NCBI RefSeq assembly: GCF_902459735.1 | Contig: NZ_CABPRV010000016.1 | Coordinates: 1-64,000, forward strand | From: Pandoraea capi | GTDB taxonomy: Bacteria > Pseudomonadota > Gammaproteobacteria > Burkholderiales > Burkholderiaceae | Reading direction: 5' to 3' | DNA: 64,000 nucleotides | Shown: positions 60,916 through 64,000 of the stretch, one piece after another | Layout: each line of letters opens with the position of its first letter | Numbering within the stretch: position 1 is the stretch's first letter | Notes under the pieces: generated by a model | The model's input: the letters and a program-made list of their open reading frames with translations, nothing else | What the model was told of the DNA's origin: nothing | The model's database searches: none | Position numbers and translations under genes: made by a program

Positions 60916-61503
60916 GATGCCTTTCCCGAGATCGCCAAAGCCACGCTGCTCGCTGGCAAGACGATCGTTGCGGTAAGCGTTGCCGCCCTGCCCAACAATC
61001 TGGAACTGTTGGATCTGGCCAGGACGCATGGAGGCCGTATTCGTGTGGCCAGTGGTGGATTGCCCGGGCTAGACGCGGTGCGCGCGATGAAGGAAGGACG
61101 CGTCCATTCGATCAAGCTGACGACGACGTTCCGTCCGGAATCGCTGGCGAAGGAGCCGTACGTACGAGAGAAAGGCTTCGACTTCACGCAACCGCCGACG
61201 TCACCGGTTCTGGTCTTTCAGGGCAATGCCCGGGAAGCGGGGGCAGCGTTCCCCCGTCACTTCAACGTGGGCATCACGTTGAGTCTGGCCGGCGTGGGGT
61301 TCGACGCCACCGAGATCGAAGTCTGGGTCGATCCCACCGTGCGCGGCGCAGTCCAGCACATCGAAGTGCGCGCCGACGACGCCGACCTGACGCTCGAGAG
61401 CCGCAACATCCCGTCGGACAATCCACGCACCTCACGCATCGTCGCGCCGAGCATCATGGCGACGCTGCGCTCGTATGTCGATCATCTTTATGTGGGGTCG
61501 TGA
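60916..61503 (+). pseudogene. 3' fragment of aspartate dehydrogenase (NadX-like)
   Basis: From about 60916 the plus frame reads as the C-terminal ~195 residues of an L-aspartate dehydrogenase (DUF108 family): EIAKATLLAGKTIVAVSVAALPN, RIRVASGGLPGLDAVRAMKEGRVHSIKLTTTFRPE, GNAREAGAAFPRHFNVGITLSLAGVGFD, NIPSDNPRTSRIVAPSIMATL. The N-terminal NAD-binding GxGxxG segment is missing. It is replaced head-to-head by the putA fragment, so no functional start remains. The stop is natural. Confidence 0.85.
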
Positions 61504-61504
61504 G

Positions 61505-61840
61505 TCAAAACGGGTCATTGGCGCACTGTGCGCGCACAGACACTCGCCATGCCGCGATGAGCGCACCGAACGAAATTAGCGCTGCGGCAAAGAACGTCGC
61601 CTGCTCCCCACCGGATATCGCCTCAAGCGGCGACGCAAGAAATTGCCCGAGAAAGATCGCCATCGACAGATGGGCGAGATTGCGTCCCCGCGAGCCCGCG
61701 TCGCTCTGCTCGACCGTCATGTGATTGACCAGCGGAACGGAGAGCCCAAAGCCAACGCCAAGCAGCACCGCGCCTGCAACGTCCATGTAGAAGCCGTTCG
61801 CCAGCGCGAAGCACAGATGCGCGACTTCATGGCAGGCGGG
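61505..61840 (-). pseudogene. 3' fragment of an MFS transporter
   Basis: About 105 residues corresponding to the last helices of a major facilitator (HLCFALANGFYMDVAGAVLLGVGFGLSVPLVNHMTVEQS, LAHLSMAIFLGQFLASPLEAISGG, FFAAALISFGALIAAW). The stop lies 1 bp from that of the convergent nadX fragment. The N-terminal ~300 residues are gone, so no transporter can be made. The gene is divergent from the TetR gene, the usual layout of a regulator and its efflux pump. Confidence 0.75.
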
Positions 61841-61883
61841 CTACCGGGGGAACGATCAGTCGATGAATTCATATGGACCAATT

Positions 61884-61930
61884 TCAATACCGACGTCTCG
61901 TTATTGAATTATTAGACTTCGGTATTGGAA
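61884..61930. promoter_or_regulatory. TetR-type operator in the divergent region
   Basis: TCAATACCGACGTCT (61884-61898) and the inverted AGACTTCGGTATTGGA (61914-61929) match with two differences. This gives half-sites of about 15 bp flanking the region between the MFS fragment and the TetR gene, which starts at 61944. A binding site for the TetR protein is the natural reading. Confidence 0.6.
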
Positions 61931-61943
61931 AAGACACCTCACC

Positions 61944-62540
61944 ATGACTGTCTCGCATTCACCACGTCGGGCTGGACGGCCCCGAAACGAAGACACCTTA
62001 GCGGCCGTATTGGCGGTCGTACGGCGGTTGGTCAAAGAAAAGGGCTTCGACGGCGTATCGGTCAATCTGGTCGCGTCGGAAGCCAACGTCGCCAAACAGA
62101 CGCTCTATCGTCGTTGGCCGAGCAAAGCGGAACTCGTACTGGATGCCTATCTGGAAAGCGCGGGTCAATTCGACACGAGCGCTTACGAAGGGCTTGTCCC
62201 CACGCTGACGAAATTTTTGGCGGGAGTGTTTCGACATTTGGAGGCGGACGGCGCCGCCATCCGGAACCTGATCGCCGCGGCCCAATCGGACAGCGATTTT
62301 CTGACGCGATTCAATGATCGATTCGTCGTCCCTCGTGCGGAGCGCGTGAAAAACCTGTTGGCGCAGGCCGTCGAAGCCGAGGAGCTGCCGGCCGAGACGA
62401 ATCTGGACGTTGCGACCGAGATGATTCACGGTGCGTTCTGGTACCGACTCCTGACGGGGCAGCCGCTTAGCCGGCGTTACGCCGAATCGCTGGCCGCACA
62501 GATCGGCATGCTGGCAGGCCGAGGAATGACTGGCACGTAA
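61944..62540 (+). CDS. TetR/AcrR-family transcriptional regulator
   Basis: 198-residue regulator with an N-terminal helix-turn-helix (residues ~15-60; LAAVLAVVRRLVKEKGFDGVSVNLVASEANVAKQTLYRRWPSKAELV) and a TetR C-terminal domain of the C_11 type (FLAGVFRHLEADGAAIRNLIAAAQSDSDFLTRFNDRFVVPRAE). It looks intact, but its apparent target, the divergent MFS gene, is reduced to a fragment. It may now control only itself or distant genes. Confidence 0.9.
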   Translation: MTVSHSPRRAGRPRNEDTLAAVLAVVRRLVKEKGFDGVSVNLVASEANVAKQTLYRRWPSKAELVLDAYLESAGQFDTSAYEGLVPTLTKFLAGVFRHLEADGAAIRNLIAAAQSDSDFLTRFNDRFVVPRAERVKNLLAQAVEAEELPAETNLDVATEMIHGAFWYRLLTGQPLSRRYAESLAAQIGMLAGRGMTGT

Positions 62541-62625
62541 ATGCTCGCGATGGTCGCCGCAAACGGGAGCGAGTGAATTTTCTCAACAAGGGAATTCGAA
62601 TCACTCGCACCTTGGTCGGTTCAAT

Positions 62626-63181
62626 TCAGCGCCACGGATCAGTACGGTCTTCGATGAAACCGGGCTTCCACGCATTCAACAGATCCGTCACCTCTTGTTT
62701 TTGCGCTTCGGAAAACACGTCCCTGATGTCAAACCAAACTCGGTTGACGATTTCGGGGCCGGAAGGATAGCCCCCGTTGATAAATGAGCCGATTGTTTTC
62801 AGTCCGAGAACACGAAGCGTCGAAGTGTAGTGGTCACCCCATCCCGGACACTGCGTTGAGTTTTTCTTCTGCTACGGCAGGAGCTAGCCCGTCATTGAAC
62901 TGATCAACATCTGATAAACGGTTCACGTGGTCGACGTGATTGATCTCGTCGACCACTGTCCGTTGACGGTCGACACGTTTATTTACACGGGAGATGCATC
63001 TGAATTTGGCACCCAATGCGCGAATCAAGGCACCTCCGTATGCGCGTTCCTAAGAGCGACTCACCTGGTCCGGATAGCTTATGTGGATCACGAACAATGG
63101 CGTCCCTTCTGCTATTACGCTGTCCAAACCAAACGCTTGATCGGTGTCATCCAAGTCTATCTGCTGATCACTGTGGAGCAC
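62626..63181 (-). pseudogene. Broken orphan gene (in-frame stop plus frameshift)
   Basis: The minus strand reads as one protein interrupted twice. From a GTG at 63181 it reads SDQQIDLDDTDQAFGLDSVI and LFVIHISYPDQVSRS to a TAG at 63050-63052. The same frame continues ERAYGGALIRALGAKFRC to a TGA at 62834-62836. A shift to another frame in about 62837-62870 gives GWGDHYTSTLRVLGLKTIG, GYPSGPEIVNRVWFD and LLNAWKPGFIEDRTDPWR to the stop at 62626-62628. Both halves look protein-like, and base composition is lower in GC than the surroundings. The family is not recognised. Sequencing error is possible but two lesions make decay likelier. Confidence 0.5.
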
Positions 63182-63710
63182 TTAGTTTCTCAAAATCCGA
63201 GCTATTGATGCCTCGCGCTTTATAGAGAAATGCGCTCAGGGCCCAGATCGCCTTGTCGTCTTGAGTTTTGCCAAACGCGGGCATCGCAGTCATTTTTACC
63301 CCATTCTTGATCACCCAGAACATCAGCGGCGGATTGTTTCTCCGTGTAGCGCTAAGCAACAACGGAGCGTTCGGTACGATTCCCTGAGCGATTGGGCTCA
63401 ACGGTCTTCCCGGGGCGCCGTGGCATGTCATGCACGTGTCACGATAGAGACGTGCCCCTGCCTCGACGTTGGCGACGGTCATCAAGTCGGCCGGAGCTTG
63501 AATGCCGGCAGCATGGCGGTGCAGCGATTGCAGATAGGTCTTATGCAACACCCAGGCGACTACCGGATTGTGGCCCGATGTCGCCGACACGTCATAGATG
63601 CCCGAATACATCACGCCCACCCCTGAGGCAACGGCCACCACGGCGGCAATGCAGAAAGCACTCATTGTAGGATGGCGGGAGAAAAATCCTGGGGCTTTCT
63701 CGAGGCTCAT
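63168..63710 (-). CDS. Membrane-anchored c-type cytochrome
   Basis: 180-residue protein. An uncleaved N-terminal membrane anchor (about 16-38) is followed by a periplasmic cytochrome c domain with one haem site C93-M-T-C96-H97 and the likely axial Met143 in AMPAFGKTQDD. It resembles the mono-haem subunits that shuttle electrons to oxidases or accept them from dehydrogenases. The preceding region contains SGHNPVVAWVLHKTYLQSLHRHA with several His. Its 3' end overlaps the start of the broken gene by 14 bp. It is divergent from the metal-type response regulator at 63896 and may be under its control. Confidence 0.9.
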   Translation of the reverse strand: MSLEKAPGFFSRHPTMSAFCIAAVVAVASGVGVMYSGIYDVSATSGHNPVVAWVLHKTYLQSLHRHAAGIQAPADLMTVANVEAGARLYRDTCMTCHGAPGRPLSPIAQGIVPNAPLLLSATRRNNPPLMFWVIKNGVKMTAMPAFGKTQDDKAIWALSAFLYKARGINSSDFEKLSAPQ

Positions 63711-63790
63711 GGCAGCTTCACTTTACGCGTTGAATGGGTGGGATTGCGTGCCGTAATTATGGAGCGTGCCAGTTAACCAGATACTTACCT

Positions 63791-63814
63791 CCACATTACA
63801 GTTTTGAAATGTGG
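63791..63814. promoter_or_regulatory. Palindromic operator between cytochrome c and response-regulator genes
   Basis: CCACATTACA (63791-63800), GTTT, TGAAATGTGG (63805-63814): two 10-bp arms with one mismatch. It lies in the divergent region and resembles metal-responsive OmpR-family boxes built of ATTACA-type halves. The regulator starting at 63896 is the candidate binder. Confidence 0.55.
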
Positions 63815-63895
63815 TGCTGAAGCGCACCCTGCCTGCCACACAAAGATGCGGGTAACGCATACAATCCGGACAATCGGACCTGTGGATCAGCCGCT

Positions 63896-64000
63896 ATGCG
63901 CATTCTCGTAATCGACGACGAACCAAAAACCGGCGCGTACGTCAAGAAGGGACTTGAAGAGTCAGGCTTCGTCGTCGACGTCGCCAAGGACGGCGCCGAA
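63896..64000 (+). CDS. OmpR-family response regulator, heavy-metal type (partial)
   Basis: The first 35 residues of a response regulator run off the window end: [20 protein letters not shown], then [15 protein letters not shown]. The VIDDEPKTG...KKGL pattern is characteristic of CopR/CusR/IrlR-like regulators, which usually pair with a copper- or silver-sensing histidine kinase encoded just downstream. The acidic pair Asp8-Asp9 is present; the phospho-acceptor lies beyond the window. Confidence 0.88.
   Translation, partial: MRILVIDDEPKTGAYVKKGLEESGFVVDVAKDGAE

Noticed and set aside
62927-63208. Plus-strand 93-codon open frame between TetR and cytochrome c
   Set aside because: The minus strand gives more protein-like sequence across a larger span; the plus frame has no ribosome-binding site.

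Overview
The window is high-GC DNA with dense Burkholderiales-type gene content: Lrp, LysR, IclR and PucR regulators, CaiB-type CoA transferases, class III aminotransferases and FecI/FecR signalling. It most likely comes from a Burkholderiaceae chromosome (Pandoraea- or Burkholderia-like). That placement is inferred from style and gene content, not from a marker gene. I saw no rRNA, tRNA, CRISPR array or intact insertion sequence.

Region 1 (1-25.0 kb, all minus strand) is one secretion and signalling locus. A TpsB outer-membrane transporter (23257-24966) heads an operon encoding a DUF2341-LamG-ExbB fusion, ExbD, TonB, a large putative porin, a coiled-coil lipoprotein and a YbjN-like protein. 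After a strong terminator follow an STN-domain protein, an ECF sigma factor and a FecR-type anti-sigma factor. Last comes a filamentous-haemagglutinin-like exoprotein of about 4,470 residues. The layout resembles the Pseudomonas aeruginosa PUMA3 (VreA-VreI-VreR) system and its PdtA/PdtB two-partner secretion target. A near-identical 18-bp element precedes both the STN operon and the exoprotein gene.

Region 2 (25.3-29.8 kb) holds a small secreted protein, an orphan FixJ-like regulator, a YtcJ-like amidohydrolase with a XapX membrane protein, and an orphan gene ('A').

Region 3 (30.0-40.6 kb, minus) reads as a catabolic operon: PucR regulator, flavin reductase, aldehyde dehydrogenase, luciferase-like monooxygenase, alpha/beta hydrolase, NIPSNAP protein, ProVWX betaine-type importer and a CMD-family protein. 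The enzyme set matches N-methylpyridinium (trigonelline-type) ring cleavage.

Region 4 (40.9-52.8 kb, plus) encodes a DUF1185 protein, a GhrA-like dehydrogenase, a DoeB-like deacylase, an Lrp regulator, two semialdehyde dehydrogenases, two omega-aminotransferases and an LysR-controlled aldehyde dehydrogenase. It looks like amino-acid and semialdehyde catabolism feeding succinate, and parts resemble ectoine degradation without its hydrolase.

Region 5 (53-60.2 kb) has two more orphan genes ('B', 'C') around an AAA ATPase, then an IclR regulator with a citryl-CoA-lyase/CoA-transferase/MFS operon. Genes A, B and C, scattered over 26 kb, share an ECF-like promoter and a fixed-spacing leader that can fold over the ribosome-binding site.

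Region 6 (60.3-63.2 kb) is a gene graveyard: 3' ends of putA, of an aspartate-dehydrogenase gene and of an MFS transporter gene, an intact TetR gene and a multiply broken orphan gene. The window ends with a cytochrome c and the start of a heavy-metal-type response regulator.
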